Shown: positions 15,866 through 24,362 of the stretch, one piece after another
How the letters are laid out: every line of letters begins with the position of its first letter
How positions within the stretch are numbered: position 1 is the stretch's first letter
Source of the DNA: Streptomyces sp. TLI_105
GTDB taxonomy: Bacteria; Actinomycetota; Actinomycetes; Streptomycetales; Streptomycetaceae
Reading direction: 5' to 3'
Assembly: GCF_900105415.1 (NCBI RefSeq)
Contig: NZ_FNSM01000001.1
Location: 1,302,001 to 1,366,000 of the forward strand
DNA: 64,000 nt
The notes under the pieces: generated by a model
Told to the model about the DNA's origin: nothing
Seen by the model: only the letters and a program-made list of their open reading frames with translations
The model's database searches: none
Position numbers and translations under genes: made by a program

Positions 15866-18418
15866 TCAGGAGACGGTGATGAACCGGGCGATGCTCGGCA
15901 CCCCTCGGGCGTCCAGCGCGAAGAGCATGTAGGTGCCCGGCAGGACCACGCCCGGGTCGGCCGGGATGGACACCGTGTACGTGCCGGTCCCCGTGGCCGT
16001 GGAGACCAGCGGGACCCGCCGCTGGTCGTTGTCCGTGGAGTGGGTCGCGGCCGCGGCCCTCATCAGGACGAAGGAGGCCACCGGCCCCCCGGTGCCGACG
16101 GTGAGCGAGGTGCCGAGGGCGGCCCGGGGCGGTACGCCGCCGGTGATGACGGGACGCGGCTTGGGCGAGCCGTCCGCGTTGAGCAGGTACGGCGGTGTGA
16201 ACACGGCCCCGTCGGCGTGGTTGGTGGCGCAGGCACCGCACAGGCCGCCGCCGCCGGAGAAGACCCGACCGTCGGGCAGCAGGTTCGCCACGCTGTGGTA
16301 GTTGCGCGGGACGGCCATGCTGGCGAGCGGCGTGAAGCGTCCGGTCGCCGGGTCCCACAGCTCGGGGGGCAGGACGGACGTGGCGTCGCTGAACGCCACG
16401 GGATACGCCTGCCCGCCGAACACGGCGACCTTGCCGTCGGGCAGGACGACGCTGTTGCCGAAGGCGCGGGCGTGGCCCATGTCGCCCGTGCGCGCGGACG
16501 CGACCTGATCGCCGTCGATGCTCACGGTGTACGCGCGCCGGGTGGCGAGCACGTTGTCGTACGCGGGCGAGCCGCCCAGGGTGAGCAGCTTGCCGATGTC
16601 GTACGCGACGGCGTTGCCGGTCATGGCGTCCTGGCTGTCGGCCCGGGTGCCGGCGGAGGTGATGCTCCCGTTCCCGCCGGTCGTGATCCAGTTCATCTGC
16701 TTGCTCGGGCCCAGCTGGAGCACTTTGCCGCCCGAGGTCGCGTACAGCCACATGTGGTTGTCCGCGCGGTAGGGGCCGCGGGGGTCGGCCGTCATCGCCT
16801 GGGCGGCCGGGACGCCGGGGAGCTTGCGCCAGGTGCGGGTCTCCGGGGACCAGACCTCGCCGGACTTGTCGCCCGTGGCTCCGCTCCAGGATCCGCCGAG
16901 GACGAAGGCCTCGCCGGTGGAGAGCAGGGTCATGGCCTGGTAGCCGCGGGCGATGTTCATGTCGGTGGTCGCGGACCAGGCGTCGGTGGCCGGGTCGTAG
17001 ATGCTCGCCTTCTCCGCGTTGCTGCCGCCGGTGACCAGGACCCGGCCGTCGGCGAGCATCGCTATGCCCGGGCAGAACATGTCGTGGCCGGTGTTGTCGA
17101 TGCGGCGCTGGGTGACCCTGCCCGTCTTCAGGTCGAGGATCGCGGTCTGGGTGTAGCCGTTGCTGCCGCCGAAGCGGTCGATCGCGTACGCCGACCAGGC
17201 CAGGAGTTTGTCGCCCGGCAGGACGGCGGTGGCCACCGGCACCAGGGGGAAGCCGGTGATCCGGCTCCAGGAGCCGTGGACGGCCGGGTCGGCCGGTCCG
17301 CTCAGGCGTATCTCGGCGGCGGAGGCCCAGGGCCCGCGGTTTCCGGCCTCGCGGGTCACGGTCAGGCGTATGTAGCGGGCGTCGACTCTGCGGGTGAAGG
17401 TGGCGGTCTTGACGCTGTCGTCGTCGCGCCAGGTGCCCGCGGCGACCGGTGCGCCGAAGGTGGTGCCGTCGGTGCTGGTGGTGATGGTGTACGCGCCTGC
17501 GCGCCCGTTGGTGCCGTCCTTGCGGGGCTGGTAGACCAGGGCGGATACGGCCGTCGTGCGGTGCATGTCGACGGTGATGCTGTGCGGCAGCGGGGCCGGG
17601 GTCCCGGACCACCTGCTGTGCCAGAAGGTGGTGGCGTCGCCGTCGAGGACGTTGGCCGCGCGGCCGTTCTCCTTGGCGGTCTCCTCGTCGCTCGCCGTGG
17701 CCGTCCATCCGGTCCGGGGCAGGTCGACGGTGGCCGCCGGGGTTCCGGGGTCGCCGAGGAGGTCGAGCTCCGCGGCGGAACTCCACGGGCCGCGGTTGCC
17801 GGCCTCGGTGACGGCGGTGAGCCGGACGAACCGCGCGCCCTGGGGGGCGAATCCGAGGGTCTTGGCGCCGGCGTCGTCCGCGAGAGTCCCGGTGGCGACC
17901 GGACTGCCCCAGTTCTGGCCGTCGGTGCTCACGCTGATGCTGTACTCACCGACGCGCCCGTTGACCCCGGCGGTGCGGGGCCGGTAGATGAGCGCCGAGA
18001 CCACCACCGTGCGGTGCATGTCGACGGTGATGCTGTGCGGCAGCGGGGCGGGGGTGCCCGTCCACTTGCTGTGCCACATGGTGGCCGTGTCGCCGTCGAG
18101 GACGTTGGCCGCGCGGCCGTTCACGCCGACGGTCTCCTCGTCGCTCGCCGTGGCCGTCCATCCGGTCCGGTCGAGCACGGGAGCCATCGGCTCCATGGCG
18201 TTCGCCGGGGCCACGGCATGGTGCGGCGGCGGCTTCACCGTCGGCTGGGCAGCGGCCCACCGCGTCGGCCGGGGCGACGGGCCGTAGCCGGCCGCCCCCG
18301 TGCTCGCCACTCCCAGCCAGGGGGTGAGCCCGACGAGCAGCGAGCCGAGGGCGAAGGCGATGAGCAGAGGGGAGCGGCGGAATGCTCCGGCAAGGGCGCT
18401 GACGCGTCTGGGCTGCAA
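15866..18418 (-). CDS. Secreted galactose-oxidase-like copper radical oxidase with two F5/8 (discoidin) domains
   Basis: An 850-aa exported protein that probably oxidises sugar C6 or other primary alcohols to aldehydes with release of H2O2. It has an N-terminal signal or anchor helix (about 15-40), two tandem F5/8 type C carbohydrate-binding domains (about 83-232 and 237-390), a kelch propeller and a C-terminal DUF1929 domain. Residues matching the galactose oxidase site are present: Cys in DMFCPG (about 449), Tyr in ARGYQ (about 491), Trp in GSWSG (about 508), the Tyr-His pair in RNYHS (about 708) and His in ATHST (about 793). The TTG start has AGGAGG five bases upstream. The two F5/8 repeats make it larger than the GlxA type. 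Confidence 0.87.
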   Translation of the reverse strand: MQPRRVSALAGAFRRSPLLIAFALGSLLVGLTPWLGVASTGAAGYGPSPRPTRWAAAQPTVKPPPHHAVAPANAMEPMAPVLDRTGWTATASDEETVGVNGRAANVLDGDTATMWHSKWTGTPAPLPHSITVDMHRTVVVSALIYRPRTAGVNGRVGEYSISVSTDGQNWGSPVATGTLADDAGAKTLGFAPQGARFVRLTAVTEAGNRGPWSSAAELDLLGDPGTPAATVDLPRTGWTATASDEETAKENGRAANVLDGDATTFWHSRWSGTPAPLPHSITVDMHRTTAVSALVYQPRKDGTNGRAGAYTITTSTDGTTFGAPVAAGTWRDDDSVKTATFTRRVDARYIRLTVTREAGNRGPWASAAEIRLSGPADPAVHGSWSRITGFPLVPVATAVLPGDKLLAWSAYAIDRFGGSNGYTQTAILDLKTGRVTQRRIDNTGHDMFCPGIAMLADGRVLVTGGSNAEKASIYDPATDAWSATTDMNIARGYQAMTLLSTGEAFVLGGSWSGATGDKSGEVWSPETRTWRKLPGVPAAQAMTADPRGPYRADNHMWLYATSGGKVLQLGPSKQMNWITTGGNGSITSAGTRADSQDAMTGNAVAYDIGKLLTLGGSPAYDNVLATRRAYTVSIDGDQVASARTGDMGHARAFGNSVVLPDGKVAVFGGQAYPVAFSDATSVLPPELWDPATGRFTPLASMAVPRNYHSVANLLPDGRVFSGGGGLCGACATNHADGAVFTPPYLLNADGSPKPRPVITGGVPPRAALGTSLTVGTGGPVASFVLMRAAAATHSTDNDQRRVPLVSTATGTGTYTVSIPADPGVVLPGTYMLFALDARGVPSIARFITVS
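17561..18170. repeat. Near-identical 157-bp direct repeats inside the oxidase gene
   Basis: Positions 17561-17717 and 18014-18170 have the same length and align without gaps at visibly about 90% identity. They encode the same stretch of the two F5/8 domains. This indicates a domain duplication that stayed homogeneous by recent origin or gene conversion. Confidence 0.8.
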
Positions 18419-18480
18419 TCGGACCTCCTGGGCGAGCCGTGAACCGCTGCGGGCCCCTAGAACATAGGTCAGAACGGCTC

Positions 18481-18505
18481 AACTCGACCGTGGAACAGTC
18501 GAGTT
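18481..18505. promoter_or_regulatory. Inverted repeat upstream of the copper oxidase gene
   Basis: Perfect 8-bp arms AACTCGAC and GTCGAGTT flank 9 bases, 63 bp upstream of the oxidase TTG. It could be an operator or a short hairpin in the leader. Confidence 0.35.
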
Positions 18506-18515
18506 CGTGGAGGAC

Positions 18516-18587
18516 GAGGGCGGCGCCTTCTCGCACGAGGGCGGCGCCTTCTCGCACGAGGGCGGCGCCTTCTCGTACGAGGGCGGA
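18516..18587. repeat. 21-bp tandem repeat, 3.4 copies
   Basis: Copies at 18516-18536, 18537-18557 and 18558-18578 (the third with one base change) plus a 9-bp partial copy. Each unit contains the palindrome GGCGCC. In one frame it would encode EGGAFSH repeats, but that frame runs through the tRNA gene and is not taken as coding. Confidence 0.85.
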
Positions 18588-18675
18588 CGGGGCGTGTTCG
18601 CGCATCGGATGCCCGGATCCGGTCCGCCCGCTGACCGGTCAGGGCGAGGTGGTCCCCAACTGGCCCCGAAAACGG

Positions 18676-18715
18676 GTCAGGGGCCGTTTCAGATTGCTCT
18701 GAAACGGCCCCTGAC
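18676..18715 (-). terminator. Strong terminator hairpin downstream of tRNA-Pro
   Basis: A perfect 18-bp stem (18676-18693 against 18698-18715) with a TTGC loop starts 16 bp after the tRNA 3' end. It closely resembles the hairpin at 7721-7752. Confidence 0.85.
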
Positions 18716-18731
18716 CTGCGACTCTTCCGAG

Positions 18732-18805
<74 letters not shown>

Positions 18806-18858
18806 ATGCGCGTCTCCGCGGGGTTTCTCCCGCGTCGCCGTGCAGGGAAAACATTACC

Positions 18859-21618
18859 TCACTCCGGCGGGTGGGATGACACACGGGCTGTCACGGCCTC
18901 CGGGGTGAGGTGGTCGACGCCGCAGGTGGCGGCCAGTGCGGTGGCTTCGGCGAGGGCTTCGGCGGAGCCGGTGGCGTGCGCGAGGTCGAGGCGGGCGCGG
19001 GCTTCCTCGTAGCGGGACGGCGACGCCGCGAGGTGCTCGACGGCCCGCTCCAGGAGGCGGCGGGACTCGGCGGGGTCGGCGAAGAGGGCCAGGCAGCGGA
19101 GGGCTTCGCCGAGGGCGGTGTGCGTGCCGAGGCGCTCCGCGTGGGCGTGGGCCTCGCGGGCTGTCCGGGCCGCGCGGTCCGGGTCGGTGGGCGCCAGGGC
19201 GCGGGCGAGGTCGAGCGGCCAGGGAGCCCAGACGATGTGGTGGCGGCCCCGGACGGTCAGGGCCTCGGCGGCACCCTCCAGGGTGGACACGGCCTCTTCG
19301 ACGCGGCCTTCGGCGAGCAGCAGCCGGCCGAGGACGCTGGGGCCGTCCGGCAGCACGATCGCGCCCGGCCAGGGCGGCCCGAAGGAGTACCGGTCGGCGA
19401 CGGCGCGCGCCTCGGCGGTACGGCCCCGGGCGACGAGGGTGTCGACGAGGAGGCAGGCGGTGTCCCAGTGGACGGGGAGGCCGTCGCCGACGCGGTCGGC
19501 CAGTCGGAGGCCCTCCTCCAAGTGGTGCTGCGCGGTGGGCAGGTTGCCCCGGCGCCGGTGGACCAGGCCCAGGAGGGTGTGGGCGAAGGCGAGGTGGGCG
19601 CCGCTCCAGCCGGAGATCTCGAAGGCCCGGACCGCCTCGCCGAAGAGGGCCTCGGCCCGGTCGGGGCGGTCCGCGAAGGCGTACGCGATGCCGGTGAGGG
19701 CCGGGATCTCGAAGCCCCATTCCTGATCGGTCCAGCTGAGGCCCCGGGCGGGTGCGCCGTCGACGAGGGCGAGGTCGCAGAGCCGTACGACCTCGGCGGC
19801 GGGTTCCCCGCGCATCATCGCGTCGAAGCCGCGGACGGTGATGAGGGCCCGCTCGGAGTTGTCGGCCCCGGTGAAGCCCGCGGTGAGTTCGGCGAGGCGG
19901 CGGGAGCGGTCCGGGCCGTCCGCCTCGGCGGCCTGGAACCCCTCGTACATGAAGTGCGCGCCCTGGAGCCGTCGTCGGCCGGTGCCGGGCGGCGTCCGGG
20001 CGTGCTCGACGGCGGCGGCCCGCGCGGCCTCCTGGAGCTGGTTGTTGTGGGCGAGGGCCTGGGCGAGCCGGAAGGTCGCGTCGATGCGCAGGTCGTCGTC
20101 GAGGCCGGGCAGGTCGAGCGCCGAGCGCAGGTGGCCGACGGTGGCGGCGGGCGCGGTGAGCAGGGAGGAGCAGCCGAGTTCGTACAGGACCCTGGCGTAC
20201 GTGTCGGGGCCGGGCGGTTCGATCAGGGCCCGCTCCAGACAGCGGCGGGCCGCGTCGGGGGCTCCGACGGCGAGGTGCTCGACGGCGGCGGCCCGCAGTC
20301 GGCTCACGACCTCCTGGTCGTCGTCGGGGTGCACTTCGAGGAGGTGGCGGGAGACCGCGGCCGGTCCGTGGCCCGCCTGGGCGAGCGCCCAGGCCGCGCG
20401 CCCGTGCAGGGCGGTCCGTACGCCGGAGGGCACGGAGCCGTACACGGCGGTCGCGATCAGCGGATGCGTGAACTCCAGCGGAGGGACGGGCACGAGGGCG
20501 AGGCCGTTCCGGCCGGTCGGCGGCGTCGCCACGATCCTGGCGGCCCGGAGGCGTTCGGTGTCCTCGGCGACCTGCTTCGCGTTCATGCCGGTGAGGGCCG
20601 CGAGGAGGTCGGGCGTGCTGTCCGTGCCGAGGACCGCCGTCGCCCAGGCGAGCTGGGTCGGGCCGCTGCCGAGTTCCTCCAGACGGGCGACGAGTCCGCC
20701 GCCGCGGGTGCCGGCGCCGAGGTCGCGGAGGAGGCCGGCGGAGCCGGCGACGGGTTCGAGCATCCGGTCGCGGGCCTTGGCGAGCAACTCGACCGTCTCG
20801 TACGGGTTGCCGGAGGTCACCGTCCACAGTTCGCGGCAGAACGGTTCGTCCGCGTGCCCGCCGAGGACGTCCCGGGCGAGTGCGGCGGTGGCCCCGGAGG
20901 TGAGGGCGTGCAGGCCCAGGGTGAGGACGGCGCGGTCCGCGAGCGCGGCGAGCGTCGCGGACGGGCCGGGGCCCTGCGGCTCGCGCACGAAGGGGCGGTG
21001 GGCGAGGACGACGAGGGCGGGCAGCCGGCCGTCGTGCCGGGACCGGGTGAAGGCGTCGAGCCAGGCCAGGGATTCGGCGTCGGCCCAGTGGACGTCGTCC
21101 ACGAGCAGCACCGGGGGCCGGTCCCGCAGCCGGTCCGCGAGGCGGTCCAGGAGCCGGGCGAGGCCGAGCAGCACGCCCTGCGGGTCGGCGGGCGCGTCCG
21201 AGGACGGCGGGGCGATGCCCAGCGCCGGGGCCAGGAGGTCGAAGTGGTCGCCGAAGAGCTGCCGCACCTCGTCGGCGTCGAAGCCGTCCAGGGCGGGCTG
21301 GAGCAGCTGGCGGGTGAGGTGGAAGGGGACGGAGGTGAGGGTCTCACCGCCGCGGGCGGTCAGGACGGTGCACCGGTCCCGGGCGGTGCGGTGTATCTCG
21401 GCGAGGAGCGCGGTCTTCCCTATGCCCGCGTCGCCCCGGTAGACGAGGATGCCGCCGCGCCCGGGGCCGCCGGCCCTGGCTCCGGCGACGAGTTCGCCGA
21501 CGGCGTGGGCGGCCGCGGCGAGCTCCGAGCCGCGTTCCAGCAGACCGCCCCGTTCCGCGTCGGAGACGTCCGGCGCGAACGGCGTTGCGGGCGGCGACTG
21601 TTCGGGATCCGTCGGCAC
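18859..21618 (-). CDS. Large LAL-like STAND ATPase lacking the LuxR DNA-binding domain
   Basis: A 919-aa cytoplasmic protein with a STAND/AAA ATPase module: P-loop RGDAGIGKTALL near 62-72 and Walker B VLLVDDVHWAD near 160. A long helical TPR-like region continues to the end. This is the layout of LAL (LuxR) regulators, but the protein stops at VTARVSSHPPE where the C-terminal LuxR helix-turn-helix would begin. It therefore either signals without DNA binding or has lost its output domain. Start: GTG at 21618 with GGGGAG ten bases upstream; GTG at 21636 is the alternative. The longer open frame overlaps the divergent DUF309 gene and was rejected. Confidence 0.82.
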   Translation of the reverse strand: MPTDPEQSPPATPFAPDVSDAERGGLLERGSELAAAAHAVGELVAGARAGGPGRGGILVYRGDAGIGKTALLAEIHRTARDRCTVLTARGGETLTSVPFHLTRQLLQPALDGFDADEVRQLFGDHFDLLAPALGIAPPSSDAPADPQGVLLGLARLLDRLADRLRDRPPVLLVDDVHWADAESLAWLDAFTRSRHDGRLPALVVLAHRPFVREPQGPGPSATLAALADRAVLTLGLHALTSGATAALARDVLGGHADEPFCRELWTVTSGNPYETVELLAKARDRMLEPVAGSAGLLRDLGAGTRGGGLVARLEELGSGPTQLAWATAVLGTDSTPDLLAALTGMNAKQVAEDTERLRAARIVATPPTGRNGLALVPVPPLEFTHPLIATAVYGSVPSGVRTALHGRAAWALAQAGHGPAAVSRHLLEVHPDDDQEVVSRLRAAAVEHLAVGAPDAARRCLERALIEPPGPDTYARVLYELGCSSLLTAPAATVGHLRSALDLPGLDDDLRIDATFRLAQALAHNNQLQEAARAAAVEHARTPPGTGRRRLQGAHFMYEGFQAAEADGPDRSRRLAELTAGFTGADNSERALITVRGFDAMMRGEPAAEVVRLCDLALVDGAPARGLSWTDQEWGFEIPALTGIAYAFADRPDRAEALFGEAVRAFEISGWSGAHLAFAHTLLGLVHRRRGNLPTAQHHLEEGLRLADRVGDGLPVHWDTACLLVDTLVARGRTAEARAVADRYSFGPPWPGAIVLPDGPSVLGRLLLAEGRVEEAVSTLEGAAEALTVRGRHHIVWAPWPLDLARALAPTDPDRAARTAREAHAHAERLGTHTALGEALRCLALFADPAESRRLLERAVEHLAASPSRYEEARARLDLAHATGSAEALAEATALAATCGVDHLTPEAVTARVSSHPPE

Positions 21619-21742
21619 CGGTGACTCACTCCCCACACACGAACTGTTGGCATGACGCGTCCGGCACGACCCGCGCGGATCGGAACAGTGCCGGACCGAC
21701 GAGCCTAGCGCTCGTGATCGTCCAGGGGGCGACAATGGAGGG

Positions 21743-22264
21743 GTGAACCGGACAACGGGTGACGAGGACGGGCGCGGCGGGGCCGGCGGCAGGGATCGTG
21801 ACGAGGCGGGGCGCGCCCGGAGCGCCCGGCCGCGCGACGGGCTCGGCCGTCCGCTGCCGTACGGGGCGGAAGGGGTTCCGCGGCAGCCCGAGGGGGTCGT
21901 GCGCGGCCCCGACGAGACCCTGCGCGAGGCGCAGCGGCTGCTCGACGCCGGGATGCCCTTCCACGCGCACGAGGTCTTCGAGGACGCCTGGAAGTCCGGC
22001 CCGGAGGAGGAGCGGGACCTGTGGCAGGGGCTCGCCCAGCTGGCCGTCGGCCTGACGCACGCGGCCCGCGGCAACACGGCGGGCGGGGCCCGGCTGCTGC
22101 GCCGGGGCGCCGGCCGCCTCGCCGGGAGTCCGGTTCCCGAGGCGTACGGGATCGATGTCGGCGGACTCGTGGCCTGGGCGCGGGGGTTGGCCGACCTGAC
22201 GGAGGGCGGGGCCGAGTTGGACGCCGCCGCCCAGGCCCCCCGGCTACGAACGAGCCGTCTCTAG
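21743..22264 (+). CDS. DUF309 family protein
   Basis: A 173-aa protein. The DUF309 core is at about 53-145, with the conserved PFHAHEVFEDAWK motif (His and Glu of the family fingerprint) and RDLWQGLAQLAVGLTHAARGN. Biochemical function is unknown for the family. The first 45 residues are Gly/Asp/Arg-rich and may not all be translated: the GTG at 21743 has a purine-rich GGAGG only a base or two away, so an internal start is possible. The 3' end overlaps the convergent DUF488 gene by 21 bp. Confidence 0.8.
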   Translation: MNRTTGDEDGRGGAGGRDRDEAGRARSARPRDGLGRPLPYGAEGVPRQPEGVVRGPDETLREAQRLLDAGMPFHAHEVFEDAWKSGPEEERDLWQGLAQLAVGLTHAARGNTAGGARLLRRGAGRLAGSPVPEAYGIDVGGLVAWARGLADLTEGGAELDAAAQAPRLRTSRL

Positions 22265-22618
22265 TTCGCGGCGCAGTACGGACGTGTGGCTCGCGGACGG
22301 GTCCTTCGCGGCCGTCAGGAGGGTGACGGTCCCGCGGGCGGCGAGCTCCCGGAGCCGGTCGAGCGCCGTGGCGGCCTCCGGGGCGTCGAGCTCGGCCTCG
22401 TACCGCCGGCAGAACTCCTCGTACTCGCCCTCGGGGCCGTGGTACCAGCGGCGGAGTTCGGCGGACGGGGTGAGCGCCTTGGGCCACTCGTCGACGCGGG
22501 CGTCGGTCTTCTTGAGGCCGCGCGGCCAGAGCCGGTCGACGAGGACGCGCGTCCCGTCGTCGGGTGACGGGTCCTCGTAGACGCGGCGGACGCGGACGGC
22601 GGGGTTGCTTGCGGCCAT
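22244..22618 (-). CDS. DUF488 family protein
   Basis: A 124-aa protein with the DUF488 (YeaO-type) fingerprint: VRVRRVYED near the start, VLVDRLWPRGL, the central WPKALTPSAELRRWY block and the C-terminal LLTAAKDPSASHTSVL. A small cytoplasmic protein of unknown activity. The ATG at 22618 was chosen because upstream residues of the open frame are a shadow of the tetR gene. It is downstream of tetR with a 77-bp gap. Confidence 0.85.
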   Translation of the reverse strand: MAASNPAVRVRRVYEDPSPDDGTRVLVDRLWPRGLKKTDARVDEWPKALTPSAELRRWYHGPEGEYEEFCRRYEAELDAPEAATALDRLRELAARGTVTLLTAAKDPSASHTSVLRRELETARS

Positions 22619-22695
22619 GGCTCCAGGGTGCGGGACGGAGCCGGGCCCCACGTCCCCGACGCGCGGCGCGGAGCCCGTCTCGCGCGGAGCCGGTC

Positions 22696-23298
22696 TCAGC
22701 CCTCGACGCCCAGGGCGGGGAGGAGGACGGCGTCGACGAAGGTGCGCATGGTCGAGGCGTCCGCGAACCGTTCCTCGAAGAGCCGCTCGATGCGGAGCAT
22801 GCCCATGAAGCAGGGGGCGACGAATCCGATCGCCGGGTTGTCGGCGTCGACCTCGCCGCGCTCGACCGCCCGCGCGACGACGGCGTCGATGGCCGCGACC
22901 TCGGGGGCGATGACGGTCTCGCGGAGGGCGGCGCGCAGGTCGGGGTGCTGGATGTAGGCCTGGGCGACGGCCTCCATCAGCTCGGCGTCCCGCTCGCGCC
23001 GGGAGGCGGCGACCCGGGCGGCCTCGCGCAGGTCGCCGGCGAGGGTGCCGGTGTCGATGCCGGCGAAGACGATGCAGCGGCGCTGGGCGAGGGCGGCGGT
23101 CACGAGCTGGGGTTTGGTGCCCCACTGCCGGTAGAGCGTGGCCTTGCCGCACTTGGTGCGGGCGGCGACGCCCTCCATGGTCACCGAGTCGTAGCCCCCC
23201 TCGCGGAGGAGGCAGAGCACGGCGTCGTAGAGCTCCGTCTCCCGCTCCGGCGTGATCTTGCTGCGACGGGCTGCGGCGGTCGCGGCCTCTGTGGACAT
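22696..23298 (-). CDS. TetR family transcriptional repressor
   Basis: A 200-aa repressor. The N-terminal helix-turn-helix (about 20-65: YDSVTMEGVAARTKCGKATLYRQWGTK) is followed by a helical ligand-binding domain. The ATG has GGGAGG four bases upstream. The divergent gap to the PAP2 gene contains two overlapping 20-bp palindromes covering both promoters, so it almost certainly represses itself and the PAP2/DMT operon. Ligand unknown. Confidence 0.92.
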   Translation of the reverse strand: MSTEAATAAARRSKITPERETELYDAVLCLLREGGYDSVTMEGVAARTKCGKATLYRQWGTKPQLVTAALAQRRCIVFAGIDTGTLAGDLREAARVAASRRERDAELMEAVAQAYIQHPDLRAALRETVIAPEVAAIDAVVARAVERGEVDADNPAIGFVAPCFMGMLRIERLFEERFADASTMRTFVDAVLLPALGVEG

Positions 23299-23333
23299 CG
23301 ATCCTCCCGGACACCTCTGTCTCTGCACATACG

Positions 23334-23362
23334 AGAGTAGGGGGTGCACAATCGAGACGCAA
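23334..23362 (-). promoter_or_regulatory. Predicted tetR promoter
   Basis: On the minus strand -35 TTGCGT (23357-23362) and -10 TACTCT (23334-23339) are separated by exactly 17 bp. The -35 lies inside the left operator palindrome. The -10 is about 35 bp before the tetR ATG. Confidence 0.65.
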
Positions 23363-23387
23363 ACGTATCGAGACGCTTGCGTCTCGA
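23352..23387. promoter_or_regulatory. Two overlapping TetR operators
   Basis: The right palindrome TCGAGACGCTTGCGTCTCGA (23368-23387) is perfect. The left one (23352-23371) has the same half-sites with one mismatch pair. They share TCGA, so their centres are 16 bp apart, as for two repressor dimers on neighbouring turns. Confidence 0.85.
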
Positions 23388-23405
23388 TGAAAACGGATCT
23401 AGGCT
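23377..23405 (+). promoter_or_regulatory. Predicted promoter of the PAP2/DMT operon
   Basis: -35 TTGCGT (23377-23382, inside the right operator) and -10 TAGGCT (23400-23405) are spaced by 17 bp, about 43 bp upstream of the PAP2 ATG. It mirrors the tetR promoter. Confidence 0.65.
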
Positions 23406-23447
23406 CACTCCGTTTGCTGACGATTTGACGGATTAGAGGGCCGCGCG

Positions 23448-24362
23448 ATGGCTGTCGGGACAAGCGGGATACGAGGACCACGTCCTGCAGGACCGGGGGT
23501 GCTCCCCACCCCCGGCCCCGCCAGGCAGGACGGGCACCGGGAGGACGCGGGAGCCGCTCCCGAGCCGGAACCGGACCTCGGACCGGCGCCCTCGCCCGCG
23601 TCGCCGCCCGCGGCCGCCCGGCCGCCGCTCCTGCGCGAGCTCCTGCTCGTCACCGCGCTCTTCCTCGTCTACAAGTTCGGCCGGCTCTTCGCCAACGGCC
23701 ACGAGACCCGCGCCTTCCGGAACGCCGACCACGTCTGGGACGCCGAGCGGGCGATCCACCTGCCGGGCGAAGGAACGATCCAGCGGCTGCTCCTGCACGG
23801 AGAACCGCTGATCCAGGCGGCGAACACGTACTACGCGGCCGTGCACTTCCCGGCCACCATCGCCTTCCTCGTCTGGCTGTACTGGCGCCGCCCCGCGCAC
23901 TACCTGTGGTCGCGCCGGGTGCTGGCCCTCGTCACCGGCGCCGCGCTCGCGCTGCACCTCCTGATGCCGCTCGCGCCGCCCCGGATGCTCGCCGCCTCCG
24001 GACTCGTCGACACGGCCCGCGTCTACGGCCCCTCCGTCTACGGGGCGACGCCGGAGACGGACTCGATGGCGAACCAGTTCGCGGCCATGCCGTCCCTGCA
24101 CTTCGGCTGGGCCCTGATGGTCGCGATCGGCCTGATCGCCGCCACCCGGTCCCGCTGGCGGGTGCTCTGGCTGCTGCACCCGCTGCTCACCCTGCTCGTC
24201 ATCATCGGCACCGCCAACCACTACTGGTTCGACGCGCTCGCCGCCGCCGCGCTCCTCGGCCTCGCGCTGCTCGCCGTCCGCGTGCCCGGCCGCCCGACGG
24301 CACTTCCACCCGTCCCCCGCCCGCTCGGTGCGGCACCCCTCCCGGTCGGAGCCCTGCGATGA
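23448..24362 (+). CDS. PAP2 superfamily membrane phosphatase / phosphotransferase
   Basis: A 304-aa membrane protein with a disordered Pro/Ala-rich N-terminus (about 1-60) and then about six helices. The PAP2 signature is the inositol-phosphorylceramide-synthase-like form: NQFAAMPSLHFGWAL near 205-219 (SLH catalytic His) and GTANHYWFDALA near 248-259 (second His and Asp). It probably acts on lipid phosphates at the outer face. It is divergent from tetR and controlled by its operators. The stop overlaps the next start (ATGA). Confidence 0.88.
   Translation: MAVGTSGIRGPRPAGPGVLPTPGPARQDGHREDAGAAPEPEPDLGPAPSPASPPAAARPPLLRELLLVTALFLVYKFGRLFANGHETRAFRNADHVWDAERAIHLPGEGTIQRLLLHGEPLIQAANTYYAAVHFPATIAFLVWLYWRRPAHYLWSRRVLALVTGAALALHLLMPLAPPRMLAASGLVDTARVYGPSVYGATPETDSMANQFAAMPSLHFGWALMVAIGLIAATRSRWRVLWLLHPLLTLLVIIGTANHYWFDALAAAALLGLALLAVRVPGRPTALPPVPRPLGAAPLPVGALR

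Larger units (their letters stand above)
18419..18731. other. Intergenic region between oxidase start and tRNA-Pro
   Basis: About 310 bp with no convincing gene. It holds an inverted repeat near the oxidase start (18481-18505), a 21-bp tandem repeat (18516-18587) and the tRNA terminator hairpin (18676-18715). Confidence 0.7.

Noticed and set aside
13056..17786. A 1,576-codon open frame on the minus strand
   Set aside because: It runs antisense through the lanthipeptide genes and out of frame through the oxidase gene, with Arg/Gly/Pro-rich composition and no domains; a GC-bias shadow.
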